Of a DNA stretch of 64,000 nt, positions 22,953-34,930 are shown one piece after another (positions within the stretch are counted from its first letter, which is position 1; every line of letters begins with the position of its first letter). A program made the position numbers and the translations under genes. The DNA is from Rhinopithecus roxellana. Its lineage: Eukaryota > Chordata > Mammalia > Primates > Cercopithecidae. A model generated the notes under the pieces. It searched no databases. It was given only the letters and a program-made list of their open reading frames with translations, and was not told where the DNA came from. The DNA is taken from contig NC_044551.1 of NCBI RefSeq assembly GCF_007565055.1, forward strand, positions 92,906,089 through 92,970,088, in the 5' to 3' direction.

Positions 22953-23754
22953 AATATTTTATAAAATATTACAAAATTATTTCCTTTTACAAGTATAATT
23001 TCCACTTTTCTAAAAAAATACAGTCCATTATTTTTTAAAATATCAATTCCTGACAAACAGAGTTTAGATAATTTTTACACCAAAATTTGTGGATTAATTC
23101 AGAAAACAATTATAGCAATGTGCGGTTATTTCTGTGACAGAATTCTGTCCTTTCGTCATTTGATCACTCACCATCCACTGTGAATCACACCACTCTATAG
23201 CCACTCAGATTATTTTATATCCATCAATTATGACATATTCATCAATCTTAAATAGTTAGAGGCATTTGACAATGTTGTTCCTCTGTCAGAGTCTAGGAAA
23301 TTTTTTTTTAAATACATTATTTTAGGAAAGATAAATGTTTCTAAATCAATGTTTTACATGTATTTTAAATCAAGGCCCACAATAAAATGCTTAGATCCAC
23401 CCATGCCATACTCACAAATCTGATTCTTTCCTAAAATGTCAAACAAAACCCAATCTTTCCTTACTACGGTTATTATAATCTATTCCATCCTATTCAGTCT
23501 CCTAAATACTACAACTCCATCGTAGGTGGTCCCCAGGTGGAAAACAACATTGTACTAACTCAACCAGGTCATAGACTCTTGAGCTGCAGTACAACTATGC
23601 CATAAAAATATCATCATCAAATTTTCATTTGCACCACTTAGACTCAAAGGGCAAAGGGCGACCTTACTAAAATATATTAGGGCAAAGTATCTACTTTTAT
23701 AATTCAGAGAAAGACATTAGAATTTTATCCATGAGTATATAAAATTAATATGTT
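22953..23754. other. Unassigned AT-rich non-coding stretch
   Basis: Very AT-rich at 22953-23050. No recognised element. Confidence 0.4.
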
Positions 23755-24126
23755 AGAGTAGGTGTCAAAATCTGGCCCTTGGGACAAATCTGGACCACCT
23801 TCTTTTATTGTACAACCTGTAAGCTAAAAATGGCTTCTACAGTTGCACATTTATAATCTATCTGATGATAGGGAACACTAACTTTGAAGACCAGCTAGTC
23901 ATTCTCACAAAAAGTAATCCCATTCTTACTGGCAGACCTGTGTTACAAAACACGATTATTATTGATATTATGAATTGTTTTTGAATTTCATTACTAATAA
24001 TTTTGTGGAAATTTGTTTTCTCTCCTGTTATATAAGTATCTACATATAGTGTTTTCAGTTTTGCCTCTCGGCCCATGAAGCCTTAGAATATTTGCCATCT
24101 GCCCTTCACAGAACATTTGCTGACCC
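23755..24126 (-). repeat. hAT-Charlie relic (MER5-like, longer form)
   Basis: Begins 'aaaatctggcccttgggac' and 'gacaaatctggaccacc', with 'gtaagctaaaaatggcttct' inside. It ends 'agaatatttgccatctgccc' and 'gaacatttgctgaccc', the reverse of the usual start of the family. About 370 bp, heavily diverged, no transposase frame. Confidence 0.6.
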
Positions 24127-26001
24127 AAGTATTTGAGCTGAATGAAAAATAATTGTCATCATTATTATTATATATACCTGTCAAATCAGAAAGTGATCTG
24201 GCTACAACCTCAACACACCCTGAGGCTCAAGTGGACACATGGGTAATACGCACACCAGGTGTGTAACTAGCTAAGTGTATGAGTCACACTGCCTTCGGTG
24301 AGCCAGGTGCAAAACTGTCCCCTTGGTTATAGGGAGAAGCGTCTCACTGAAGAGGAGTCCCTCTCTTCAGCCAAGGAAACTCAGACGCCTTCATTAAAAA
24401 TAACTTTGCATTTATTTTATTAAGTGCCATAAGCTTGAAGGAAAATTGGGCTTTTCGGTCACTGAAATTTCTGTTCACTTAATTCCTTCCATATCACGGG
24501 ACCGTGCGCAGCTCTACAGCGGGAGACATTCTACTTAATCAGCATTGTGGTGAGATGAGCTGTTCCCATCTCCTTGCGACAGCAACTGGATTTTGAATAA
24601 CTGACACTTATTGGCCCAGATAAATGGCATTATTGGGCAACCTCAGGTTTATTGCACGTGGGAAATTCACATTTGTTTCTAGGTTGACATGAAGCAGCAT
24701 GGGTTAGCTCCCTCTGTGTGTATTTTCCACTAGAAGAAAAAAGTTGTGCACCATCCTGATACACAGTAAGTTTTCCTAAAAAGACGTTTCGCTCTTCCAG
24801 ATATTAAGATTTTAAAGTTTAGCACTGGAAAAACACAATTTGAGTGAATACATAGATTTCCTCATGGCGGGGGGATGGTTATTTATGTCTTCGCTTTTCA
24901 TTTTTCCCATGTTTTACCTGGACTACTCCTGCTTCACGCTTTCCTTTCCTCCTGCTCTCATAAATATTTACCTTGAGAACACGCTGAACTGAAAACCTTA
25001 AACAACAGTCCATGTCAACATTCATCACTTGTTCTCATTCTAACTAGGGGCTGAGCCAAGGTACTTTCTATTGGCGTAATCCCTGACAGCTAGTTGTACT
25101 CATCCTAGAAGTAATATTTTCCAACTTTATGAAAATCTTACTTAATTTTCATGACATGTATTCATCAAAGCCTCATTTCTTAAAGCCTTTGGGCTGAAGA
25201 ATGCATGGAGGTTTCTATGACTGCTTTGAGTGTTGATTAAATATTTTTGGCCACATATCTATTTTAGCAACAACTAATAACTTTTTCATATGAAAGGACC
25301 ATCGCATTAAATCTTCATTTCATGTGAACAAAGAATGGTAAACAACCTGTCTCAGCAAAAATGTGAGACAAGCCCGAGGCAGAAAAAAACATGTTCAATA
25401 TCACATTGAAAACACATTTGGGACAGTAATTAGAAAACAAACAAAACAAAGAAAATAATTTTCACAGAAAGTTGATTTTTTTTTTTTTTTTAAATACAAC
25501 ACCAAAACACAAAACACTTAAAAATTTCCCTGGAGCAAGATTTAATCTGTTGTAATTAGATTATAAAATAATCAAGTCTGGCAATTAATTATCTTCTCCC
25601 TGCATATAATATTATAGTTTATTTTTGCTTGTTAACCTCTAATGAAAACAATGTTTTTCTTCTAAGCAAAGGTTTGTTGTTGTTGTTGTTGCTGTTGGAA
25701 CAAAGAACTATTTTCCAAGGAAAGAGAGTGAGGCAGGTCTAGAACTAGCGATCTACAAGAGAGTTCTAAAAATATATTAAATGTTTCTTTGTCATTAATG
25801 AACATTCTAAAAATCTCGGTGTTGCAAGAAAAACAGGAAATCTGGGGCTTAACTGGTACTTGGTCTTCCTAGGGTGTTTCATCAACGTTACTAACCTAAT
25901 TATGGGTGTAGAGTTGGTAGGAAGCTGGAAGAGCTGATTCAAATTCTCTCCAAAGATAAACTTACGCAGGCTAATACGTGGGTGGGAACAGGTGTCCTCA
26001 A
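24127..26001. promoter_or_regulatory. Repeat-poor block, candidate regulatory sequence
   Basis: Almost 1.9 kb without a recognisable transposable element. It holds a poly-T run at 25477-25491 and a (TTG)n run at 25671-25696. TAATTA-type sites cluster at 25420-25600 (cagtaattag, gttgtaattagat, ggcaattaattatc). Such islands in repeat-dense primate DNA are often conserved non-coding elements, but that is inference. Confidence 0.3.
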
Positions 26002-26222
26002 CAGGCCTTTCAAAGTGCCAGGCACCATTACAAGCGATTTATGTATAAATCACTTTATTTAATTCTCACACAATGCTATGGGGTAGGGGTTATTAATGCC
26101 CCCACTTTACAGATGAGGAAACTGAGTCACAAAGGCACAAGTAAGTGGCCCAAGGTCACACAGCTAACAAGCAGCAGAGGCAGGATTCAAACCCAGAGCA
26201 TCTGGTGCCTCCTAATCCCTGC
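26002..26222 (-). repeat. MIR SINE, well preserved
   Basis: Reverse MIR with clear landmarks: 'aaagtgccaggcaccattac', 'actttacagatgaggaaact', 'gcccaaggtcacacagctaa' and 'ggcaggattcaaacccagag'. Confidence 0.92.
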
Positions 26223-26500
26223 TCAGAATCAACAGCTGGTTAGTGGTGATGTCACGACTGGAAGCCAGCTCTCCCAGCTTTTGCTCCAAGTGTCCTGACA
26301 GTGGCCAGTGAGGTGAGCACTGAGAGAGAAGGATGCAACATAGGACACGCTGGGTTCCAATTCTGACCTGTGGATTCCCAGCAGGCCCACTGATATACGC
26401 ATCTGCTTCTCAGTCTTTTCCATAATAAGAGGGGTAAGATCCTATCCACCACTCTGGGTTGCTCTGTTAATGAACGAGCATTCATTGCAAGAGCACTTTT

Positions 26501-26800
26501 TTTTTTTTTTTTTTTTTTTTGAGATGGACTCTTGCTCTGTCGCCCAGGCTGGAGTGCAGTGGTGCGATATCGGCTCACTGCAAGCTCCGCCTCCCAGGTT
26601 CATGCCATTCTCCTGCCTCAGCCTCCCGAGTAGCTGAGACTACAGGCGCCCGCGGCCAGGCCCGGCTAATTTTTTGTATTTTTAGTAGAGACAGGGTTTC
26701 ACCGTGTTGGCCAGGGTGGTCTCGATCTCCTGACCTTGTGATCCGCCCATCTCGGCCTCCCAAAGTGCTGAGATTACAGGCGTGAGCCACCATGCCCCAC
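26501..26800 (-). mobile_element. AluY with perfect 15-bp target duplication
   Basis: Reverse Alu from poly-T to 'gtgagccaccatgccccac', with AluY traits (gctcactgcaagctccgcct, gttcatgccattctcc). Direct repeats tgcaagagcactttt lie at 26486-26500 and 26801-26815. It lacks the monkey-type GATCCGG change seen at 21110, so it may be an older AluY. Confidence 0.95.
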
Positions 26801-26815
26801 TGCAAGAGCACTTTT

Positions 26816-27318
26816 AATCAAGGAGATGCTTAATAAACATCATTTCTCTCTCTTACACTGCACACATTCACTCCCTTAAACCTTTCTTGGTTCCCTACTT
26901 ATTTATAAATTCCTACAGCTCTATATTCAAGGGAAACGGGACTTTGAAACAGCTAGAATTAAAGTTTGACATGACTTCAAATTAATCAGGATTCTATTTA
27001 GTGTCAATCCATGGGGGAATTTATTGAGTAGAATGTGTTTCTTCAAAAGACATTTTACTAATTGTGTTTTCTAGACAATTTAATGCCAGCCAGAGAAACA
27101 TACAATTTGTAGATTGCTGAATATCTGATTTTAATTCCCAACTCATTCATTACTTGCACATGATCCAAAAAATACAATTAAAACCTGGTCTTAGTTGTTT
27201 CTTAGAAACTCAAAACAACTTTATTTCTTTAGATAATTAAGTGATATGACTTTCCCAGAACACAAATAATGATGTATTGATTTAAAACAAATAAATCATA
27301 CATCTCAAATTATAAAAC
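26816..27318. other. Unassigned AT-rich non-coding stretch
   Basis: No recognised element. Confidence 0.4.
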
Positions 27319-27787
27319 TGTGCATAGTGGGTTGCAAAGTGGCCCCCAAAAAGATACATCCAAGTGCTCATCCCCAGTATCTGTTAATGTGACCTTGTTT
27401 GAAAGCAGTGTGTTTGCAAATGTAATTGAGTTTAAGGATCTCAAGAGGAAATCAGCCTGGATTCAGGGTGGGCACAAAATCCAATGACTGGTGTCTTTAT
27501 AAGAGAAAGGAGAAGGAGATTTGAGACATGAACACATAGAGAAGAAGGCCATGTGAAGATGGAGTTAGAGATTAGAGTGATGAGGCCACAAACCAAGGAA
27601 AGCCAGGGGCCACTGGAAACTGAAAGAACCCTGAAAGAATTATCCCTAGAGCTTTCCAAGGGCGTGGGCCTGCTGATTTCTTGATTTTAGACCTCTGGCC
27701 TCCAGAACTGTGAAAGAATACATTTCTGTTGCTTTAAACCACATATTTAGTAGTAATTGGTCACAGCAGCCCAAGGAAACTAATCTA
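27319..27787 (+). repeat. MLT1-type LTR, near complete
   Basis: Starts tgtgcatagtgggttgcaaa (degraded tgttatgggttg). It contains 'gactggtgtctttataagag', 'agaaggccatgtgaagatgg' and 'ggcctccagaactgtgaaag', and ends 'acagcagcccaaggaaactaatc'-like text. About 470 bp in sense orientation, with the ataCATTTCTGTTGCTTTAA polyadenylation region. Old MaLR solo LTR. Confidence 0.88.
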
Positions 27788-28236
27788 CTATATTTTTGAA
27801 GAGAAAAAGAAATGCCATCTAATGAAAATTCTCCCTTACTATGTAGAAAACTTGAAAATGATTCCCCCTTGCCTTTTTTTTCTTTCCTAGAGCAGTGAGA
27901 GAAAATATTTTTAAAGTAATCCTCAGAGCATAATCAGAGGATACAACTCAATAGAAGTTTTGGTTCTTTAACATTATTTAAGAAAATGTAAGCTTTTGAA
28001 ACTCTCACTTTTATTGAGAACAACACAAATTACAGATTTTTCCAATTTTATAATTCACATCATCAATGAAGAGGAAATAATTGCTTTAGAAAAAACATTT
28101 TGAACTCATTTGTTAATTAAAAAAATAAAATAACTTCAGAACAGCTTAAGTCCCAGAAAGAAACTTCAAGGGCCAGTCTTCAAGAGCTGCTTTGGAATGT
28201 TATGGGCTGCTCTGGTGCTTTAGGCATTTTAAAAAA
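27788..28236. other. Unassigned AT-rich non-coding stretch
   Basis: No recognised element. Confidence 0.4.
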
Positions 28237-28536
28237 TATTTATTTATTTATTTATTAGATGGAGTCTCTCTTTTACCCAGGCTGGAATGCAGTGGCACGA
28301 TCTTGGCTCACTGCAGCCCCAACCTCCTAGGTTCAAGCAATCCTCCCACCCCAGCCTCCGGAGTAGCTGGAATTACAGATGTGCGCCACCACACTTGGCT
28401 AATTTTTGTATTTTTAGTCGAGTTAGGGTTTCACCGTGTTGGCCAGGCTGGTCTCGAACTCCCAACCTCAAGCCATCCGCCCACCTTGGCCTCCCAATGT
28501 GCTAGGATTACGGGTGTGAGCCACCGCAACCAGCCT
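28237..28536 (-). mobile_element. Alu SINE (older type)
   Basis: Reverse Alu whose tail is a (TTTA)n run, then gatggagtctctcttttacc, ending 'tgtgagccaccgcaaccagc'. Alu-derived open frames of 72-122 codons run through it and are not genes. Confidence 0.93.
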
Positions 28537-29036
28537 GCCATAGGCTTTTATGCTGTCTGACTTGGGAGACAACAGTACCCAAGTGCACTTCCCTTTCCAG
28601 ACGTCCAACCTCCCCATAGCTCCTCTCTCTCTCAGACAGCCAGCGCATCTACAACTTTGCTGCAAAACCTCTTGTCTCCACTTTTCTGTACCCCACAGTA
28701 GTTACTTCTTTTCTTAGGGACTTTATCTTGGCTCCAACACCTCAGTCCTGCTCCAACACATTCTCTAAAAATCCCAGTATCCCTCCAACTAGGATGTGCT
28801 TCTTAATTTCTTATAAGCTCAGTTCTCCTTGTGCCTCCCCACCAGCTATCCCCATCGAAGGTCACAAGGGACATGCCAATCCAATGCTTCTCTACAGTTG
28901 CCATTCTACTCAACCTCTATGCACAATGGATAAGCTTTCCTTCTCCTGCATGTCTGGCCTTGCCCTTGAACTATCTTTATCTCTCTCCTGCCTCTGCCTC
29001 CTCACTGGGCTTCCTTTAGAGGTCCTATTTCCTTGT
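28537..29036. other. Unassigned pyrimidine-rich stretch, perhaps L2
   Basis: The plus strand is rich in C and T with short open frames, which resembles degraded L2 3' sequence. No firm landmark, so left unassigned. Confidence 0.3.
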
Positions 29037-29330
29037 CTTTCATTTATTTATTCAACAAATATTCGTGGAGCATGTCTTATGTGCCAGGCACTGGAAAGCA
29101 TGAAGAACAATTTCTTCCTTTGCAGAGCTTGCATGCCACAGAGGAGGAAAACAGGAAGGAAGGCATCAAAGCTTGTTGGGCAGTTCCAGTGCTAGAGGGG
29201 ACAAGTACAAAAATGACATAGGAAAAGGGGGAGTGGGAAAAGCTAGTGACCAGGAAAGACCTCAGTGAGGAGGTGACATTTGAGAAAATGTCTCCCTGGC
29301 TTCTGACATGAGAGGAGACAGGAGCAGAGT
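29037..29330 (-). repeat. L2 LINE 3' end
   Basis: 'catttattcaacaaatatt'-type start, then 'cttatgtgccaggcactgga' and 'gacctcagtgaggaggtgac' followed by atttgagaaaatg: the L2 3' UTR read backwards. Confidence 0.75.
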
Positions 29331-29489
29331 ATGTGGCTTGAAGACGGTGGCCAGTTAGTAAGCTCAGGATATACATATGTGTGCATCATTGCAATACAGA
29401 TGATAATGAAAGTCTTGAGTCTGGATGAAGGAGGGAAATGGATGAAGATGGGCAGAGAAGATATGTGAGCACTGTGTCTGGGGCATCCC

Positions 29490-30312
29490 AAAATCAGTCA
29501 CTCCTCCTTGAAGCACTCTCTTCTGGGGACCCACTTCTCCTGGTTTCCTCCTACTTCACAGGCTCCTTCTTTGTCTCTTTCCACAACTGTCCCTCACTGG
29601 TTGACTTCTAAGTGATGGCAGTCCCTAGGGCTCATCCTGGTCCTCTTCTCTCCTTTACCTTCACTCACTCCCACGGTGTTCCCATCCAGTCTCATGACTT
29701 TAATTAGAGTAGGGTATAGACTAGGGTGACAATACAATTTGCTGTCAAAACCCGATGCTTCTGGGACTGAAATGGGGTGATGTAAATATTTACACTGAGG
29801 AAAAAGGCTTCCATGGAACTGCCTTGGGCAGATGAGAATACATGATTGCTCGGCTCTATAGACAAATACCTGTTGATTTTATACCACCAATCCAGAACCA
29901 TCCTTGTCTTCCATACTGTGATGTCCACTCAATACTTGAGACATTTGAAACAAAATATGACCAAAATTATGACACCCCCTCCAAAACTGTCCCTCTCACC
30001 ATTTCCAGCAGCACAATTAATGGCAACCCATCCCTGCCTAAAGCCTGTAATCAACCCGTCAACACTTTCTGTCATCTCTACCTTGAAAATATGCTTGTAA
30101 TCTGACCACTTCTCATTCTCATCCCTGCACCCCTCTGGTGCAAACCCCATCATCTCTGTTTCAGATTACTTCAACAGCGTCCCAATTGGTCTTCCTGCTT
30201 CTGATCTTAACCCCTGGAGTATACTTTCAAGACAGCAGGAATAGCCAATCCACTTCAAAGCTAGGGAAATTCATGTCATCCCTCTTAAAGAGGCTGAATC
30301 CCTCTGGTGCCT
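29490..30312 (+). repeat. L2 LINE, left part (interrupted by LTR)
   Basis: Forward L2: 'cctggtttcctcctacttca', 'ccctagggctcatcctggtc', 'ccagtctcatgacttta', then 'ctctaccttgaaaatatgc', 'tctgaccacttctcattctc' and a 'tcagattacttcaacagcgt' block. It continues past the MaLR LTR at 30742. Diverged by substitutions and gaps. Confidence 0.7.
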
Positions 30313-30741
30313 TGCATTAGATGATTCATCCATTGTTATAGAGAAATACCTGAGACTGGGTAATTTATAAGAAAAGCGGTTTAACTGGCTCACGGTTCTG
30401 CAGGCTATACAGGAAGCATAGTGTCATCTGCTTCTGGGGAGACCTCAGGAAGCTTCCAATCATGGCGGAAGGTGAAGGGGGAGCAGACACATCACACGGT
30501 GAAAGCAGGAGCAAGAGAGAGCGAGTGTGGTATGGGGGTGGGATGCCACATAGTTTTAAATGTCCAGATCTTGCAAGAACTCACTCACTATTGCAAGGTC
30601 AGCACCAAGAGGATGGTGCTAAACCATTCATGAGAAATTTACCCCCATGATCCAGTCACCTCCCATCAGGCCCCATCTCCAATACTAGGGATTACAATTC
30701 AACCTGAAATTTGGGTGGGGGCAGATACACAAACTATATCA
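30313..30741 (-). repeat. MaLR LTR (MST/MLT1A-like) nested in L2
   Basis: Starts tgcattagatgattcatcca (degraded tgtattagtcc) and ends with 'caacctgaaatttgggtggg' and aactatatca. It contains 'gcttccaatcatggcggaag' and 'tagttttaaatgtccagatc'. About 430 bp. L2 sequence flanks it on both sides in the same orientation, so it inserted into an existing L2. Confidence 0.85.
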
Positions 30742-30900
30742 TGTTTCCTCATCTTACTTGCAATACAGTCAAAGTCCATACCCCAACCACACTCAATTTT
30801 AAAAGTCTGATGTCTTATATTATGTAATTTGTTTCTGCTTCCCCCAACCCACTTCTATAAGCAGCATTTATTGTAAAGCTCAGAACATTTAAAATCCAGC
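30742..30900 (+). repeat. L2 LINE, right part
   Basis: 'ctcatcttacttgcaataca' followed by gtcaaagtcca matches the L2 segment that should follow the text left of the LTR. Continues weakly to about 30900. Confidence 0.5.
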
Positions 30901-30997
30901 AACGTCTTAACTCAAATGAAAAGGGACACAGGACAGCAAGTGTTAATATCAACCTACTAAAAGAAGATCAAATATCAATGTGGTGGAATAATAAAGG

Positions 30998-31015
30998 AAT
31001 AATAATAATAATAAT
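30998..31015. repeat. (AAT)n microsatellite
   Basis: Six AAT units directly before the MLT1 LTR. Confidence 0.9.
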
Positions 31016-31017
31016 GT

Positions 31018-31390
31018 TTTAGACTTCTCTGCTGCCACACAAAATACCACAGACTGGATGGCTTTAACAACAGAAATGTATTTTCTCATAGTTCTGGAGG
31101 CTGGTAAGTCCATAGTCAAGGTTCCAGCAGGTTTTGATTTCTGATGAGGTCTCTCTTCCTGGGTTGCAGGTGGCAACCTTCCTGCTGTGCCCTCACATGT
31201 GGAGAGAGATCAAGCCCTATTTCCTCCTCTTTTGTAAGAACATTAGTTCTGTGATATCAGAGCTCCACCTTTGTGACTTCATTTAATCTTAATCACCTCT
31301 TCGAAGTCCCCTCCAATACAATCATATGGAGGGGAGTTAGGGCTTCAATATATACATTTTTTGGAAGGAAAACACAATTCAGACCATAGA
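31018..31390 (-). repeat. MLT1-type LTR
   Basis: Reverse MLT1: 'tgccacacaaaataccacag', 'catagttctggaggctggta', 'cctcttttgtaagaacatt', 'cttcatttaatcttaatcac' and 'cacaattcagaccatag'. Near complete at about 370 bp. Confidence 0.88.
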
Positions 31391-32240
31391 AACAGATGGA
31401 AGCATTTACAGTCATGTTTCTCTCTTACACACACACTTGGCAATCCCTGAGCACTTTCACTTTTGTCCTGGGGGCCTCTTCCTTCCCCTAGTTTTTCTCT
31501 GAAGCTTGCATGCTACTCCAGCCCTGAAGACTCTATTATCCAGTCCTGTCTCTTCTTCCCACAGACCCCTCCTCAGCTGTGTGTCCTTCAACTCTCTAGA
31601 TCAAGGAGCAAACTGAGGGTAAGGAGTGTGGGCGGTATAAGAAATGATGGCCCTGGGATGGGAGAAAGCCTCATTTCAGATCAAGGTGGGGAAGAAAAAA
31701 GCAAAAGAAAAAAGATCAGACTTCACCTTCTTTGACTCAGTGTGTAACATGTTCACTACATGTGAAATCCTCCAGACAAATTAACGACCATGTAGCTACT
31801 GTATTGCAAAAAATATTGTATCAAACAATTTATGTTTTTGGCCTTTTAATGGCAGATGTTTGCTCCTTGGGTAAATGGTTTCTTCACCTTTAGGAAATAA
31901 TTGCAGAAGCCCAGTAAATCCCAGAGAGGATAAGGTCACTGAGGGAAAGGAAAGGCCAAGTATGTTTACATTATTGACTAAAAGAGCCTTGGGGAAGCTA
32001 CATTTCTGGAAATGTTCACAAACTCCATCGGTTTTTCTAAAATGTTCCTTTCGGTGACTAAAACTGTTACCTCATGAAAGGTGTTAGTGCTACTGAAAGC
32101 AAACAAATATAGGGAATAGGATTTCATGAAGCAACAGCAAATAGCCATAGAATTCCATGAAGCAATGGCCAATGGCAAAAACTTGAAAGAGTATGCAAAA
32201 TAAAGTCAACATTTGTAGACTGAATCTGTTTTCCTATCAT
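31391..32240. other. Unassigned non-coding stretch
   Basis: No element recognised. Near 32117-32170 a ~30-bp word (tcatgaagcaacagc / ccatgaagcaatggc) repeats imperfectly. Open frames up to 90 codons have no recognised domain. Confidence 0.4.
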
Positions 32241-32620
32241 GTATATTAGTTTGCTAGGGCTACCATAACAAAATATCACAGACTAGGTGGCATAAACAAC
32301 ACAGATTTGTTTCCTCACATTTCTGGAAACTTGAGATCACAGTGTCAACTGGTTTGGTTTCTTTGAGGCCTCTCTCCTTGGCTTGCAGCTGACTGCCTCC
32401 TCCCCATGCATTCACATGGTTGTTCTCCTGTGTACATGCATCCTTGACATCTCTTTCACGTCTAAATTTCCTCTTCTTATAAGGACACCAGGCAGACTGG
32501 GTGATGGCCAATTTTCACAGCTTCATTTTAACTTAATCACCTCTTTAAATGCCCCATCTCTAATTATAGTCATATTCTGAGGTACTGGAGGTTGAGGCTT
32601 TAACATATGAATTTTGGCTT
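32241..32620 (-). repeat. MLT1-type LTR
   Basis: Reverse MLT1 starting tatattagtttgctagggct, with 'ggcctctctccttggcttgc', 'cctcttcttataaggacacc' and 'aacatatgaattttgg' at the end. Clearly a different subfamily member from the one at 31018. Confidence 0.9.
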
Positions 32621-32634
32621 AACACAGGTCATCC

Positions 32635-32900
32635 CAAAACATAGTGCTGAAAAAACTATCCTAAAACTTAGTAGCTTAAAACAATAGTCACTTATTTTGC
32701 TCACAAATCTAATTTGGGCAGGGCTCGGCAGGGACGGCTTATCTCTGCTCCAGGCAGTATAACGTGAAGAGACTGAAGTGGCATTAGAGAATCCAATCTC
32801 ATGGTGGTTTGCTACCATGGCTGGCAAGTCAGTGTTGGTTGGTTGTCAATGGGGCATTCAGGGGCAGGACCATGGGCTGAAAACCTCAGAGTATCAGCAC
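32635..32900 (-). repeat. Possible older MLT1-type LTR fragment
   Basis: 'ctaaaacttagtagcttaaa' followed by acaatagtcacttattttgct fits the reversed 3' end of an old MaLR LTR. The rest is too diverged to confirm. Confidence 0.4.
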
Positions 32901-32999
32901 CATCAGTCAATATTGGTTGTTGAAAAAAAAGCAATTCATGCTTCTCATCTGACATTTCTAAGCTTCCTACCTGAGCACCCAGGAGAGTAACTGGCATGA

Positions 33000-34080
33000 A
33001 GTAAGTGCTAAATAATTGCTAGTTTTTAAGTGCCCAGAGAAGATGTACGCAACAGGGAGAGTTAAGAGGTTGCAGACTTGATACCCTCTCTCTCCTAGCA
33101 TGCAGCATCAGCATCTGATTTCAAGCATGATGTCAGGAAGAGAATCACGTGTTGTTTTGAAAATCACTACAAAGTGGTTCTGATAAGCTCCAAGCCCCCA
33201 TAAAGATGAATGCTATAGCCTCGATTTACAAAAGGCCAGCAGCTCCTGCTAGAGATCCTCCTCTGATGCATACACTGTTAGGGAATGACTGTTTTGTCTT
33301 TCTGTAGATGCCAGGCAATTAACATTACTTAGATTACCTAGGAGGGTATGATTTACATATCTTTTTTGAATCAGTTAATTGTGATAAAAAGTGGGCTTTC
33401 ATATGTAAACTTAAATCTTGCATTGAATATTTGTAGAACAATAAGCCATGAATAAGTGCAATGCTTTTAAATTATTCCTTTTTATCTTCAATTGTTTATA
33501 CAGGTTTAACTGCAACAATCTTAACTAACAACAAGTAATGCCCTGGCTATTGTACCATCGCACACTGATATATCTTTGCCAGATAATGTTTACTCAAAAC
33601 TCAGGAAACTCGTGTTAAAACTTGCCTCGTTCTAGCACTCCCTCTTCCTCAGATCTTTTTAAGATGAAAGATTGACAAATGAAGACCCTTCAGCTGACCC
33701 AACAAGCTCAGCCTGATTTAATCCTCAATAGCCAGTCTTACAAAATTCTCCTAAAATGCTTTGGCACCCTTACCACTGTTATTTGCTTTTACCCCAGCCC
33801 CTATGCTTTACCATGTTTACTGAAGAAATTCTGAGTAGTTTTTAACCAGGCTGCTTAATCCATGAGTTAACTCTCAGGCAAATCCTGTGGTTTTAGTAAG
33901 ACAAAATAAAGAGTTTTTTTCCCATACTGTATGGGAATTGAAATCACTTGCCCATGCCCAGTGTACAAATAAAGACTTTTTTTGGTATTTTTCTATGGTA
34001 TAAGGAGTGTCATGATACTAAAGAGATACGTCAACTTCCTTGCTACTGTTAACATGGGAGGAAAAAAAGAGAAAAGAATC
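33000..34080. other. Unassigned non-coding stretch
   Basis: Contains the 19-bp palindrome ttcccatactgtatgggaa at 33919-33937, just after an AATAAAG. The 33600-34000 part could be an old LTR end, but no family landmark was seen. Confidence 0.4.
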
Positions 34081-34376
34081 GGCCAGGGGCAGTGGCTCAT
34101 GCCTATAATCCCAACACTTTGGGAGGCCAAGGCGGACAGATCATGAAGTCAGGAGTTTGAGACCAGCCTGGCCAACACAGTGAAACCCCGTCTCTACAAA
34201 AAATACAAAAATTAGCCAGGTGTGGCAGCACACGCCTGTAGTCCCAGCTACTTGGGAGGCTGAGGCGGGAGAATCGCTTGAACCCAGGAGGCGGAGGTTG
34301 TAGTGAGCCAAGACCATGTCATTGCACTCCAGCCTGGGTGACAGAGTTCTCATTAAAACAAAACAAAACAAAAACA
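34081..34376 (+). mobile_element. Alu SINE (AluS type)
   Basis: From ggccaggggcagtggctcat to the tail aaaacaaaacaaaacaaaaa. Both monomers present. A 78-codon reverse frame in it is Alu-derived. Confidence 0.95.
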
Positions 34377-34379
34377 AGA

Positions 34380-34920
34380 TGGGAATCTGTATATTTGGAA
34401 TTCAAAATGAAGAAGCTAATTTTTATAAACAAATATATGTTAGATTATTCATACATTTTTAGAAAATAAGTAAATCACACATTAAAAATGTCAGTACTGA
34501 CGAAATTCTTGTAAACCTTAGAAAAAGTAATTCCTTAAGTTAAACAGCGGCAGCCATGCAATGCAGACCTTGTGGTTCTGTTCACGTCCTCTGATGGGTA
34601 TTGTGTTTTTCCCTTGTCCAGTGTGCCTCTAATACAGTCTTTAACATGTGGGCTATTAGCAACCACCACCATAAAACTGTTTCTCTAATACTGAGAAGGT
34701 CCCTTTACTGAGGAAAGCCCAGCAGATTCCCGCTGCTGCCTGGTGTGGGCTCCACGCTCTTCTCCGTTAGGAGAATGCGGTTCTGAGCCACATCAGGTGT
34801 TCTGGTCATGTGAATTCTTCAGCCACACGGAGAGCGTGAGGCACCATCTGACAGCACTTCAGGGTAGTGCAGAGCTGTCAGTACCGGGCTTCTGTTGTGG
34901 GGAGGTGAAGGTTATGCAGG
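34380..34920. other. Unassigned non-coding stretch
   Basis: No element recognised. The 70-codon frame at 34743 has no recognisable domain. Confidence 0.4.
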
Positions 34921-34930
34921 GCCGATCTCA

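Noticed and set aside
26252..26811. Open frames of 78-108 codons on both strands
   Set aside because: They lie in or run out of the AluY. The peptide text is the usual Alu translation.
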